Below are positions 9,691 through 38,340 of a DNA stretch of 64,000 nucleotides, in pieces. The position numbers were made by a program, and so were the translations under genes. This stretch comes from Zonotrichia leucophrys gambelii (Eukaryota > Chordata > Aves > Passeriformes > Passerellidae): NCBI RefSeq assembly GCF_028769735.1, contig NW_026992302.1:102074-166073 (forward strand), given 5' to 3'. Each line of letters opens with the position of its first letter. Within the stretch, counting starts at the first letter, position 1. A model generated the notes under the pieces. It was not told where the DNA came from, ran no database searches, and saw only the letters and a program-made list of their open reading frames with translations.

Positions 9691-12600
9691 AAAATTGGCA
9701 CAGGGATCTCAGGGATTTGGGGCTATAGGAACAAGGGGATTTCAGGGATTTGGGGCTATAGGGACAAGGGGATTTCAGGGATTTTTGGCACAGGGATTTC
9801 AGGGATTTGGGGCTATAGGAACACGGGGATTTCAGGGATTTGGGGCTGTGGGATTTCAGGGATTTTTGGCACAGGGATTTCAGGGATTTGGGGCTATAGG
9901 AACAAGGGGATTTCAGGGATTTTTGGCACAGGGATCTCAGGGATTTGGGTCTATGGGATTTCAGGGATTTGGGGCTGTAGGAACAAGGGGATTTCAGGGA
10001 TTTGGGGCTGTGGGATTTCAGGGATTTTTGGCACAGGGATCTCAGGGATTTGGGATTATAGGAGTGAGGGGATTTCAGGGATTTGGGGCTATAGGAACAA
10101 GGGAATCTCAGGGATTTTTGGCACAGGGATCTCAGGGATTTGGGTCTTTGGGATCTCAGGGATTTGGGGCTACAGAAACAAGGGGATTTGAGGGATTTGG
10201 GTCTTTGGGATTTCAGGGGTTTGGGGCTATAGGAACAGGGGATTTAAGGGATTTTGAGCTACAGAAACAAGGGAATTTCAGGGATTTTTTGCACAGGGAT
10301 TTCAGGGATTTGGGGCTATAGGAACACGGGGATCTCAGGGATTTGGGGCTGGGGGCTCTGGGGGATTTGGGGGGCCCTGACCGCCCCGTTCCCAGCGCTG
10401 GGATGTACAATGGGATCGGGGGATTTGGGGCTATAGGAACACGGGGATTTGGGTCTATGGGATTTCAGGGATTTGGGGCTATAGGAACACGGGGATTTCA
10501 GGGATTTGGGGCTATGGGGTCAGGGGGATTTGGGGCGGGGGTCTCTGGGGTTTCTGGGGGATTTGGGGGGCCCTGACCGCCCCGTTCCCAGCGCTGGGAT
10601 GTACAATGGGATCGGGGGATTTGGGTCTGTGGGATCTCAGGAATTTTGGGCTATAGGGACAAGGCGATTTCAGGGATTTTGGCACAGGGATCTCAAGGAT
10701 TTGGGTCTATGGGATTTCAGGGATTTGGGGCTATGGGGTCAGGGGGATTTGGGGCACAGGGTCAGGGGTTCCTGGGGATTTGGGGGGCCCTGACCGCCCG
10801 TTCCCAGCGCTGGGATGTACAATGGGATCGGGGGGTTTGGGTCTATGGGATTTCAGGAATTTTGAGCTATAGGAACACGGGGATTTGGGGCTATGGGGTC
10901 AGGGGATTTGGGGCTATAGGAACACGGGGATTTGGGGCACAGGGATTTCAGGGATTTGGGGCTGGGGTCTCTGGGGGATTTGGGGGGCCCTGACCGCCCC
11001 GTTCCCAGCGCTGGGATGTACAATGGGATCGGGGGATTTGGGGCTGTAGGAACACGGGGATTTCAGGGATTTTTGGCACAGGGATTTCAGGGATTTGGGG
11101 CTGTAGGAACACGGGGATTTGGGGCTCTGGGGTCAGGGGGTTTGGGTCTATGGGATTTCAGGGATTTGGGGCTATGGGGTCAGGGGGCTCTGGGGGATTT
11201 GGGGGATTTGGGGGGCCCTGACCGCCCCGTTCCCAGCGCTGGGATGTACAATGGGATCGGGAGATCTGGGGCACAGGGATTTCAGGGATCTCAGGGATTT
11301 GGGGCTGTAGGAACACGGGGATTTTTGGCACAGGGATTTCAGGGATTTGGGGCTGGGGTCTCTGGGGTTTCTGGGGGATTTGGGGGGCCCTGACCGCCCC
11401 GTTCCCAGCGCTGGGATGTACAATGGGATCGGGGGATTTGGGGCTATGGGAACACGGGGATCTCAGGGATTTGGGGCTATAGGAACACGGGGATTTCAGG
11501 GATTTGGGGTTATAGGAATGGGGGGATTTTTGGCACAGGGATCTCAGGGATTTCAGGGATTTGGGGCTGGGGTCTCTGGGGGATTTGGGGGGCCCTGACC
11601 GCCCCGTTCCCAGCGCTGGGATGTACAATGGGATCAGGGATTTGGGGCTATGGGAATGGGGGAATCTCAGGGATTTTTGGCACAGGGATCTCAGGGATCT
11701 CAGGGATTTGGGGCTGGGGGCTCTGGGGGATTTGGGGCACAGGGTCAGGGATTTGGGGGGCCCTGACCGCCCGTTCCCAGCGCTGGGATGTACAATGGGA
11801 TCGGGGGATTTGGGGCTATGGGAACACGGGGATTTCAGGGATTTTGGGCTATAGGAATGAGGGGATTTCAGGGATTTGGGGCTATGGGATTTCAGGGATT
11901 TGGGGCTATAGGAACAAGGGGATTTCAGGGATTTTGGGCCTATAGGAACAGGGGAATTTGGGGGTATAGGAGTGAGGGGATTTCAGGGATTTGGGGCTAT
12001 AGGAATGAGGGAATTTCAGGGATTTTTGGCACAGGGATTTCAGGGATTTGGGGCTGTAGGAACGAGGGGATTTCAGGGATTTTGGGTTATAGGGTCAGGG
12101 GCATTTTGGGCTATAGGGACAAGGGGATTTCAGGGATTTGGGGTTATAGGAATGGGGGGATTTGGGGGTATAGGAACACGGGGATTTCAGGGATTTGGGG
12201 CTGTGGGAACGAGGGGATTTCAGGGATTTGGGGCTACAGAAACAAAGGAATTTCAGGGATTTTTGGCACAGGGATTTGGGGCTATGGGCTCAGGGGGATT
12301 TGGGTCTATAGGGTCAGGGGTCTCTGGGGTTTCTGGGGGATTTGGGGGGCCCTGACCACCCCGTTCCCAGCGCTGGGATGTACAATGGGATCGGGGGATT
12401 TGGGGCTATAGGAACAGGGGGATTTGGGGCTATGGGGTCAGGGGGATTTGGGGCTATGGGATCAGGGGATTTGGGGGATTTGGGGGGCCCTGACCGCCCC
12501 GTTCCCAGCGCTGGGATGTACAATGGGATCAGGGGGATTTGGGGCTATAGGAACACGGGGATTTCAGGGATTTGGGGCTACAGAAACAAGGGAATCTCAG

Positions 12601-12927
12601 GGATTTTTGGCAGGGGGATTTCAGGGATTTGGGGCTGGGGTCTCTGGGGGATTTGGGGGATTTGGGGGGCCCTGACTGCCCCGTTCCCAGCGCTGGGATG
12701 TACAATGGGATCGGGCTGTAGGAATGGGGGGATCTCAGGGATTTGGGGCTACAGGAACACGGGGATTTCAGGGATTTGGGACCCTGGGATCTTGGGGATT
12801 TGGGGCTGTAGGAATGGGGGGATTTCAGGGATTTGGGTCTATGGGATCTCAGGGATTTCAGGGATTTGGGGCTGGGGGCTCTGGGGGATTTGGGGGATTT
12901 GGGGGGCCCTGACCGCCCCGTTCCCAG
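9691..12927 (+). repeat. SRRM2 intron 1 array carrying 11 extra copies of the 3' splice site plus start codon
   Basis: The basic unit is GGGATTTCAGGGATTTGGGG with GCTATAGGAACA inserts. Embedded are copies of an approximately 45-bp block consisting of the pyrimidine-rich acceptor CCCCGTTCCCAG, CGCTGGG and an ATG that opens MYNGIG. Copied ATGs are at 10403, 10599, 10815, 11016, 11244, 11416, 11621, 11788, 12378, 12516 and 12698. The real one is at 12935. Copies 3 and 8 have lost one C of the tract and copy 11 matches the real exon furthest downstream. Confidence 0.95.
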
Positions 12928-12934
12928 CGCTGGG

Positions 12935-29520
<16,586 letters not shown>

Positions 29521-30450
29521 GTAAGGACACGCCCCCTCTGCCCATGGACACGCCCACTGGGTTAAGCCCCACCCTCCTGTATAGTTTGAAAAAATTCCAT
29601 TCCCGTATTAGGCCACGCCCACCAAATTAAGCCCTGCCCCCACATGCAGATAAGGGGGAATCACTTCCCTGAGTAAAGCCACGCCCACTTAATTAAGCCC
29701 CACCCCCTTATCTGGATAGGAAGAATTCCTTTTCTAAAGTTAGGCCCCGCCCACTACTTGAGGCCCCACCCCATTCAGATTGAAGGAAATTCGTTTTGAA
29801 AATTAGGCCACGCCCACCGGGTAAGGACACACCCACTTTGTTGCAACCCCACCCCTGAGTGAAATTGGAGGAATTCTCTTCCTAATATAGGCCACGCCCA
29901 TCACTGAAGCCCCGCCCCTTAATGCAAATGATATAAATTCCTTTTTTAGAATTACTCTCCGCCCACCTGGTAAGGACACGCCCACTTTTGTTGCTGGACA
30001 CGCCCACTGGGTGTAACCCCACCCCCTATTGTATCAATTGGGAGAAATCCTTTCTTAAATTAGGCCACGCCCATCAGCTGAAGCCCCGCCCCTTAATGCA
30101 GATTGTGTTCATTTTCTAAAATTAGGCTCCGCCCACTGGGTGAGACCCCACCCCCTCATGAAGCAAAGTGGGTGAAGTCCCTACCCAGTATTAGGCCCCG
30201 CCCACCAGATTAAGCCCCGCCCCCACATGCAAATAAGATAAATTATCTTCCCAAATTAAGGCCCCGCCCACTGAGCCAAGCCCCGCCCCATAAAGCAAAT
30301 TTGGGGAATTCCCTCCCAAAATCAGGCCACGCCCCTCAGCTGAGGCCCCGCCCCCAGGGCAGATTATATGAATTCTCCTTCTAACAGCAAGCTCCGCCCA
30401 CTGGCTGAGGCCACACCCCTTATGCAGATCATTGGAATTCCTTGCTTAAA
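29521..30450. repeat. SRRM2 intron: about 95-150 bp units with copied splice donor
   Basis: Units alternate GGCCACGCCCACC, AAGCCCCGCCCC and a GGAATTCCTTTT-like block. The real donor context CCCACCGG|GTAAGGACAC (29513-29530) is repeated at 29813-29830 and, with one mismatch, at 29961-29979. A related CCCACTGGGTGAGACC lies at about 30132. Confidence 0.88.
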
Positions 30451-30469
30451 ATTTGGCCACGCCCACCTT

Positions 30470-33400
30470 TATTAGGGTGCTGTGTCACCTGGGTGTCACC
30501 AACACCTGTCCAGTGTCCCCAAGGGTGTCCCAATGTCCCCAAGGTGTCACCCATGGGTGTCACCAACCTGTGTCCCCTATCCCTAAGGGTGTCCCTGTGT
30601 CCCCAAGGGTGTCCCCATTGTCCCCAAGGGTGTCCCTGTGTCCCCAAGGTGTCACCCATCCCTGTCTAATGTTCCCAAGGGTGTCCCTGTGTCCCCAAGG
30701 TGTCACCCATGGGTGTCCCTGTGTCCCCAAGGGTGTCCCCAAGGGTGTCTCTGTGTCCCCAAGGGTGTCACCCACCCCTGTCCCAATGTTCCCAAGGGTG
30801 TCCCATTGTCCCCAAGGGTGTCCCCATTGTCCCCAAGGGTGTCCCTGTGTCCCCAAGGGTGTCCCCATTGTCCCCAAGGGTGTCACCCATCTCCGCCCTG
30901 TGTCCCCAAGGGTGTCCCAGTGTCCCCAGGGTGTCACCCACCCCTGTCCCGTGTCCCCAAGGGTGTCCCCAAGGGTGTCCCTGTGTCCCCAAGGGTGCCA
31001 CCCAACCATGTCCCATGTCCCCAGGGTGCCCCTAACCCCTGTCCCGTGTCACCAAGGGTGTCCCCAAGGGTGTCCCTGTGTCCCCAAGGGTGTCACCCAT
31101 CTCCACCCACTGTCCCCAAGGGTGTCCCCATTGTCCCCAGGGTGTCACCTATCCCTGTCCAGTGTCCCCAAGGGTGTCACCAACCCGTGTCCCCAAGGGT
31201 GTCCCCAGTGTCCCCAAGGGTGTCCCTGTGTCCCCAAGGGTGTCACCCATCCCTGTCCCATTGTCCCCAAGGGTGTCACCCAGCTCCACCCAGTGTCCCC
31301 AAGGGTGTCACCCACCCCTATCCAATGCCCCCAAGGGTCCCACCCATCTCCGCTCAGTGTCCCCAAGGGTGTCCCATTATCCCCAAGGTGCCACCCACCC
31401 CTGTCCCATGTCCCCAAGGGTGTCCCATTGTCCCCAAGGTGCCACCCATCTCCGCCCATTGTCCCCAAGGGTGTCCCTGTGTCCCCAAGGTGTCACCCAT
31501 TTCCACCCAGTGTCCCCAAGGGTGTCACCAAGGGTGTCCCTGTGTCCCCAAGGGTGTCACCCATCTCCACCCAGTGTCCCCAAGGGTGTCACCATTGTCC
31601 CCAAGGGTGTCACCCACCCCTGTCCTAATGTCCCCAAGGGTGTCCCTGTGTCCCAAGGGTGTCCTTGTGTCCTCAAGGTGTCACCCATCTCCACCCAGTG
31701 TCCCCAAGGGTGTCCTTGTGTCCCCAAGGGTGTCACCAACCCGTGTCACCTATCCATAAGGGTGTTCCCATGTCCCCAAGGGTGTCTCTGTGTCCCCAAG
31801 GGTGTCACCCACCCCTGTCCCGTGTCCCCAAGGGTGTCACCAAGGGTGTCCCCGTGTCCCCAAGGGTGTCACCAACCCTTGTCCCCGTGTCCCCAAGGGT
31901 GTCCCCATTGTCCCCAAGGTGTCACCCACCCCTGTCCCGTGTCCCCAAGGGTGTCACCAAGGGTGTCCCCAAGGGTGTCACCCAAGGGTGTCCCTATGTC
32001 CCCATGGTGTCACCCATCTCCACCCAGTGCCCCCAAGGGTGTCCCCAAGGGTGTCCCTGTGTCCCCAAGGTGTCACCCATCTCCACCCAGTGTCCCCAAG
32101 GGTGTCACCCACCCCTGTCCCCGTGTCCCCAAGGGTGTCACCAACCCGTGTCCCCTATCCCTAAGGGTGTCCCCATGTCCCCAGGGTGTCACCAAGGGTG
32201 TCCCTGTGTCCCCAAGGGTGTCACCCATCTCCGCCCAGTGTCCCCAAGGGTGTCCCCATTGTCCCCAAGGGTGCCACCCACCCCTGTCCCATGTCCCCAA
32301 GGGTGTCCCCATTGTCCCCAAGGGTGTCACCCACCCCTGTCCCTTGTCCCCAAGGGTGTCCCTGTGTCCCCATGGTGTCACCCATCTCCACCCAGTGCCC
32401 CCAAGGGTGTCCCCAAGGGTGTCCCTGTGTCCCCAAGGGTGTCCTTGTGTCCCCAAGGGTGTCACCCATGGTGTCCCAGTGTCCCCAAGGGTGTCACCCA
32501 CCCCTGTCCCATGTCCCCAAGGGTGTCCCCAAGGGTGTCCCTGTGTCCCCAAGGTGTCACCCACCTCTGTCCCCTGTCCCCAAGGGTGTCCCTGTGTCCC
32601 CAAGGTGTCACCCACCCCTGTCCCATGTCCCCAAGGGTGTTCCTGTGTCCCCAAGGGTGTCCCTGTGTCCCCAAGGTGTCACCCAACCCCTGTCCATTGT
32701 CCCCAAGGTGTCACCCATCTCCACCCACTGTTCCCAAGGTGCCACCCACCCCTGTCCCATTGTCCCCAAGGTGCCACCCACCCCTATCACCCCCTGATGT
32801 CCCTCTGTGTCCCCAAGGTGCCACCCACCCCTGTCCCATTGTCCCTAAGGTGCCACCCACCTGCCCCCCATGTCCCCAAGGTGTCCCCAGGGTGCCACCC
32901 ACCCCTGTCCCATTGTCCCCAAGGTGTCACCCATCTCCACCCAGTGTCCCCAAGGGTGTCCCCAAGGTGTCCCCAAGGTGCCACCCACCCCTGTCCCAGT
33001 GTCCCCAGGGTGTCACCAACACCTGTCCCATGTCCCCAAGGGTGTCCCCGTGTCCCCAAGGGTGCCCCTGTGTGCCCAAGGGTGTCACCAACACCTGTCC
33101 AGTGTCCCCAAGGGTGTCCCCAAGGGTGTCCCTGTGTCCCCAAGGTGTCGCCCATCTCTGCCCATTGTCCCCAAGGGTGTCCCTGTGTCCCCAAGGGTGC
33201 CACCCACCCCTGTCAAATGTCACCAAGGGTGTCCCATTGTCCCCAAGGGTGTCACCAACACCTGTCCCATGTCCCCAAGGCTGTCACCAAGGGTGTCCCT
33301 GTGTCCCCAAGGGTGTCACCCACCTCCACCCTGTGTCCCCAAGGGTGCCACCCACCTGTCCCCCATGTCTCCAAGGTGTCCCCAAGGTGCCACCAACCCC

Positions 33401-33485
33401 TGTCCCATTGTCCCCAAGGTATCACCCACCCCTGTCCCATGTCCCCAAGGGTGTCCCCAAGGTGCCACCCACCCCTGTCCCCCCC
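30470..33485. repeat. 3-kb SRRM2 intron minisatellite (TGTCCCCAAGGGTGTCACCC)
   Basis: Units of about 17-45 bp are built from GTGTCCCCAAGGGTGTC plus CACCCACCCCTGTCCC or CACCCATCTCCACCCAG. The array ends within 25 bp of the 3' splice site at 33509, whose sequence GTGTCCCCGCAGGTCCCC resembles the repeat core. Long ORFs in all frames (Pro/Val/Ser) reflect the absence of stops. I treat the array as intronic. Confidence 0.93.
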
Positions 33486-33509
33486 TGATGTCCCCCCGTG
33501 TCCCCGCAG

Positions 33510-35283
33510 GTCCCCCGGCGCCGTCTCCGTCCCCTCCATGGCCGCCATCACCGCCCCCGGTGCCCCGGAGCCGCCCCCCGGTGACGTCACCGCTGCCACG
33601 CCCGAAGGCTCCGCCCCCTCCGAGGCCACGCCCACCGCGGCGGCGGCCGCCATCTTGGCGCCCGTGAAGCGCAAGCGGCGCCGCTCTTCCTCCTCGTCCT
33701 CGTCCTCCTCCTCCTCCTCGTCCTCCTCTTCCTCCTCCTCCTCCTCATCCTCCTCCTCCTCCTCCTCGTCCTCCTCCAGCTCTTCCTCCTCCTCCTCCTC
33801 CTCCTCTTCCTCTTCGTCCTCGTCTTCCTCCTCCTCCTCCTCCTCCTCATCCGAGGAGGCCCCGCCCACAGCCCCGCCCGAGGCCGCCCCTCCCCCCGCC
33901 ACCACCGACCCCGCCCCCCCCGCAGGCCCCGCCCCATCCACCACCCCGGCCACGCCCACCACCGCCACCACCCCGGCCACGCCCACCACCACGGCCACGC
34001 CCTCGGTGCCTGCGTCCCCAGCGGCCACGCCCACTTCCACGGCGGCCACGCCCACCACCGCGGTGGCCACGCCCACTGCGGCCACGCCCTTGCTGTCGCT
34101 TAAACCCGCAGCGATGGGCGGGGCAACGGCGGTGCCCCGCCCACCCGGCTCGCTGCTGTCGCTCACGCCGGGCGGGGGGCGTGGCTTGCGCCCTTCGCCC
34201 CGCCCTCCCGGCTCTCTGCTCTCATTGGCCACAGCCGGGAGGGGCGTGGCCGGGCGGGGCGGCGGCCCCTTCCCCCTATTGGCTGCCCGCAGCCCAGGCT
34301 CCGCCTCCTTCCAGCGGGCGGCCACGCCCTTCTTGGCCACGCCCACGCGCGGGGGGTGGAGCCCTCGCTCCCCCTCCTCCCCCTTCCTCCGGGGGGGCGT
34401 GGCCGGGGGGGCGTGGCCTCGGCTGGGCGGGGGCGGTTCCTGCCTGCACCGTTTCCACGGCAACCTCGGGGGGGCGGGGCTGGGCTGCTCCGCCCGCTTA
34501 GGGGGCGGGGCCTGCATGCACCGCTTCCACGGCGGCATGGGTGTGGCCTCGGTGGCGGCGGCCAATCGCGTGAGCCCCTGCGGCCACCGCGGCTGCTGCT
34601 ACCACGGCAGGGGCGGGGCTTCGCTGGGAGGGGGCGGGGCCACGCCCAGAAGCCCCTCCCCTTTCGCCATGACGCCCAGCATGGCCGCCCGCATGGCCCA
34701 GTACTCCCAGTATGGCTCCACCTCCTCCCAGTATGGCTCCGCCTCCTCCCAGTATGGCTCCGCCTCCTCCCAGTACGCCTCTACCTCCTCCCAGTATAGC
34801 TCCACCTCCTCCCAGTATAGCCCCGCCTCCTCCCAGTACAGCCCCGCCTCCTCCTCCACCTCCCAGCTAAGCTCCGCCTCCTCCCAGTACTCCCAGTACT
34901 CCCAGTACGCCCAGCTGGCCTCCCAGTATTCCCAGTATTCCCAGTACGGAACCGCCGAGGGCTCCCAGTACGGCGCCGGCGACGCCTCCCAGTACGCCCA
35001 GTACGCCGCCAGCGCCGCCCAGTACGCGGCAGCAGCCAATAGCGGCGCAGGGGGCGGGGCCAGCGAGGCCTCCCAGTATGGAGGCGCAACTGGGAGCCAA
35101 TATGGCGCTGGAGGGGGCGGGGCTCAAAGCGCGGCGGGAGGCGGGGCTTCAGCGGGAGGGGGCGGGGCCTCAGCGGGAGGGGGCGGGGCTACGTGGGCGG
35201 GGGAGGGAGGGGCGCAGGAAGGGTGGGGGGGGGCGAGCGGGGGAGGGGTGAGTTGGGGGAATTGGGTGTCGCCTGCTCAGTGA
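33510..35283 (+). CDS. SRRM2: SRRM2 poly-serine exon and Gly/Ser/Tyr-rich C-terminal region
   Basis: The acceptor CCCCGCAG ends at 33509 and the entering G completes the codon left at 29520. Order: Ala/Pro-rich lead with MAAITAPGAPEPP, the conserved KRKRRRSSSS block, about 65 Ser residues with few interruptions, a Pro/Thr/Ala region, Gly/Arg-rich sequence with two CLHRFHG/CMHRFHG repeats, TPSMAARMAQY (similar to a human SRRM2 Ala-Ala-Arg-Met segment), then repeated SSQYGSAS and AGGG blocks. The frame is open to TGA at 35281. A GTGAGT donor at 35248 offers an alternative exit in phase 0. The basic tail that ends human SRRM2 was not found. Confidence 0.8.
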
Positions 35284-38200
35284 TAAAACAACCGAAATTT
35301 GGGGTTTTTTCATGGAGGTTTTGGCACAAAATTTGGAATTTTGGGGTGGTTTTGGGGGTTTGGGGGTTGAGGATGGAAGTTTGGAGGTGTGGGAGGAAAA
35401 AAATTGGGGGTTTCTGGGTGGAAATTTGGGGTTTTTAGCCCCAAATCAAAGCGAGAGAAGCCCCCGCGAGGGGCGTGGCTAAAGGGTGAAGCCCCGCCCC
35501 CTCCCGATCCCGGAGGCGGAGTCAGCGTCGGCGCTTCCCAGGCTGGGCCCCGCCCCCCCTCCCCTGCAGGCGATTGGCGGAGGTGAGAGCCGGGGGCGGG
35601 GCCTTGGGGGAAAGGGGCGGGGCTAAAGGGGTGCAATGGGGATTGGGGGGGGAAATTCCCGATTTTGGGGTAAAAAATTTTCGATTTTGGGTTAAAAAAT
35701 TCCCAATTTTTGCGGTAAAAAATTTTAATTTTGGGTTTAAAAATTCCCAATTTTTGGGGTGGGTTTGGAGGTGGAAATTCCCAATTTTGGGGCCCAGTTT
35801 TGGTGTAAAATTTCCCAATTTTGGGTGGTTTGGGAAAAATTCCATTTTAGGGTGGATTTAAAGGTAGAAATTCCCATTTTGGGTGATTTTGGGGCGAATT
35901 TTGGTAAAAAATTCCCATTTTGGTGGATTTTGAGGTGGAAATTTCTGGGTTTTTGGGTAAAAAATTCCCATTTTTGGGGTGGATTTAAAGGTAGAAATTC
36001 CCATTTTTGGGGTGGATTTTGGGGTAAATATTTCCAATTTTGGGTTGCATGTTATGGTGGAAATTCTTGGTTTTTGGGGTGAAAAATTCCCATTTTTGGG
36101 GTGGATTTTAAGGTAAAAATTCCCAATTTTAGGGTGGATTTTAAGGTAAAAATTCCCAATTTTAGGGTGGATTTTAAGGCAAAAAATTGGCATTTTTGGG
36201 TGGATTTTAAGGTAAAAATTCCCATTTTTCGGGTGGATTTTAAGGCAAAAAATTCAAATTTTTGTGGGGATTTTAAGGTGGAAATTTCCAGTTTTAGAGT
36301 GGATTTTTGGGGTAAATATTCTGAATATTGGGGTGGATTTTGGGGTTTAAAATTCCCAATTTTGGGGTAAAAATTCCCAATTTTGGGGTGGATTTTTTAA
36401 GTGGAAATTCTCAATTTTTGGGGCAAATATTCCCATTTCTTGGATGGATTTTGGGTAAAAATTCCAATTTTTGGGGTGAATTTTAAGGTAAAATTTCCTG
36501 GATTTGAGGGTGGATTTTGGGGTGAAAATTCCCAGTTTTGCAGTAAAAATTCCCATTTTTGGGGTGGATTTTAAGGTAAAAATTCCCATTTCATGGTAAA
36601 ATTTTAGGGGAAAATTCCCAAAATTTTGGGGTGAATCAGGGTTAAAATTCCCATTTTTGGGGTGGAATTTGGGATTAAAATTTCCCATTTTTGGGGTGGA
36701 TTTTGAGGTGAAAATTTGATTTTTTGGGGTGGATTTTGGGGGTTAAAAATTCCCATTTTGAGGTTAAAAAATCCGAATTTTGGGGTGGATTTTAGGGTTA
36801 AAATTCCCATTTTGTGGGTGAATTTGGGGTAAATTTCCAATTTTTGGGTGAATTTTGGGGTTAAAATTTCCATTTTGGGGTGATTTGGGTTAAAATTTTC
36901 CCAATTTTGATGTGAATTTGTGGTTAAAATTTCACATTTTTAGGGTGGATTTTGGGGCAAAATTTCCCATTTTTATGTGAATTTTGGGGTTAAAATTTCC
37001 CATTTTTGGTGTGAATTCAGGGTTAAAATTTCCCATTTTTTAGGGTTAAATTTCCCATTTTTTGGGGTGGATTTTGGGTTGAAAATTCCCAGTTTTGGGG
37101 TGGATTTTTCATTTAAAATTCCGATTTTTGGGATTTACTTTGGGGTTAAAATCTGGAGTTTTTGGGGTGGATTTTGGGTTAAAAACTCCCAATATTGGGG
37201 TGGAATTTGGGGTTAAAATTTCCCATTTTTGGGGTGAATTTAGGGTTGAAATTTCCTAATTTTAGTGTGAATTTTGGGGTTAAAATTTCCCATTTTTGGG
37301 GTTAAAATTTCCCATTTTTGGGGTGAATTTTGGGGTTAAAATTTCCCATTTTTGGTGTGGATTTAGGGTTCAAATTTCCCTTTTTTGGGTGAATTCAGGG
37401 TTAAAATTTCCCACTTTTGGGGTGAATTTTGGGGCAAAATTTCTCATTTTCGAGGTGAAATTTCCCATTTTTGGGGTGGATTTTGGGGCAAAATTTCCCA
37501 TTTTGGGTGACATTTAAAATTCCCATTTTTGGGATTTACAATTGGGTAAAATCGAGTTTTTGGGGTATTTTGGGTAAAAATTTCCAACTATTGGGGTATT
37601 TGGGTTAAAATTTCCCATTTTTGGTGTGAAATTAGTGTTGAAATTTCCTAATTTTGTGTGGGTGTAAAATTTCCATTTTGGTGAATTTGGTGCGAATTTT
37701 GGGGCAAATTTCCCATTTTTAGGTTAAATTCCATTTTTGGGGTTCAAATCTCCCATTTTTGGTGTGGTTTGGGTAAATTTCCATTTGTTGTTGGGGAAAT
37801 TTCCATTTATTGGGGTTGCCATTTTGGGGCAAAATTTCCCATTTTTGGGGTGAATTTTGGGGCAAAATTTCCCATTTTTGGGGTTAAAATTTCCCATTTT
37901 TGGTGTGAATTTTGGGGCAAAATTTCCCATTTTTGGGGTTAAAATTTCCCATTTTTGGGGTGAAATTTGGGGCAAAATTTCTCCATTTTTGAGTGTGAAT
38001 TTGGGTAAATTTCCCATTTTGTTGTGGTTAAAATTTCCATTTTTGAGTTGTGTGAATTTGGGCAAAATTTCCCATTTTTGGGGTTGAAATTTCCCATTTT
38101 TGGGGTTAACTTTGGGGCGAAATTTCCCATTTTTGGGTTTAATTATTTGGGTGAACGGTAATTTCCCATTTTTGGTGTGAATTTTGGGGTAAAATTTCCC

Positions 38201-38295
38201 ATTTTTGGGGTTAAAATTTCCCATTTTTGGGGTGAAATTTCCCATTTTTGGGGTGAATTTTGGGGTGAATTTTGCCCTTTTTGGGCCCTGTGCCC
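35284..38295. repeat. Post-exon array of TTTTGGGGTGGATTTTAAGG units
   Basis: From about 35640 units of 25-40 bp (AAAATTCCCATTTTTGGGGT, GGATTTTGGGG) fill the region. 35430-35590 is unique and GC-rich, with a possible acceptor CCCTGCAG at 35569 and donor GTGAGA at 35583 bounding a 13-bp segment. I cannot support that as an exon. Confidence 0.8.
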
Positions 38296-38302
38296 ATTGC
38301 AG

Positions 38303-38337
38303 GTGGCACCGGGGTGACCGCGGTGGCCTCGTGCGGG
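38303..38337 (+). other. Candidate small exon in the SRRM2 3' region
   Basis: A GC-rich 35-bp island in AT-rich repeats is flanked by CCCATTGCAG ending at 38302 and GTGAGC at 38338. One frame reads GTGVTAVASCG. It resembles the GGGGTCACGGCGGGG segment at 41010-41040. Protein identity is unknown, and it could be untranslated or not an exon. Confidence 0.35.
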
Positions 38338-38340
38338 GTG

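Noticed and set aside
9683..12411. Gly/Phe-rich ORFs such as GFQGFGAIGTR repeats
   Set aside because: They follow the intron 1 array unit and are interrupted by splice-site copies; no evidence of translation.
31078..33480. Long plus-strand ORF continuous with the poly-Ser exon
   Set aside because: The part before 33510 is an intronic minisatellite. A strong CCCCGCAG acceptor and matching phase with 29520 show where the exon begins.
35570..35582. 13-bp micro-exon between CCCTGCAG and GTGAGA
   Set aside because: Splice-like edges alone are too weak; no homology and no frame link could be shown.
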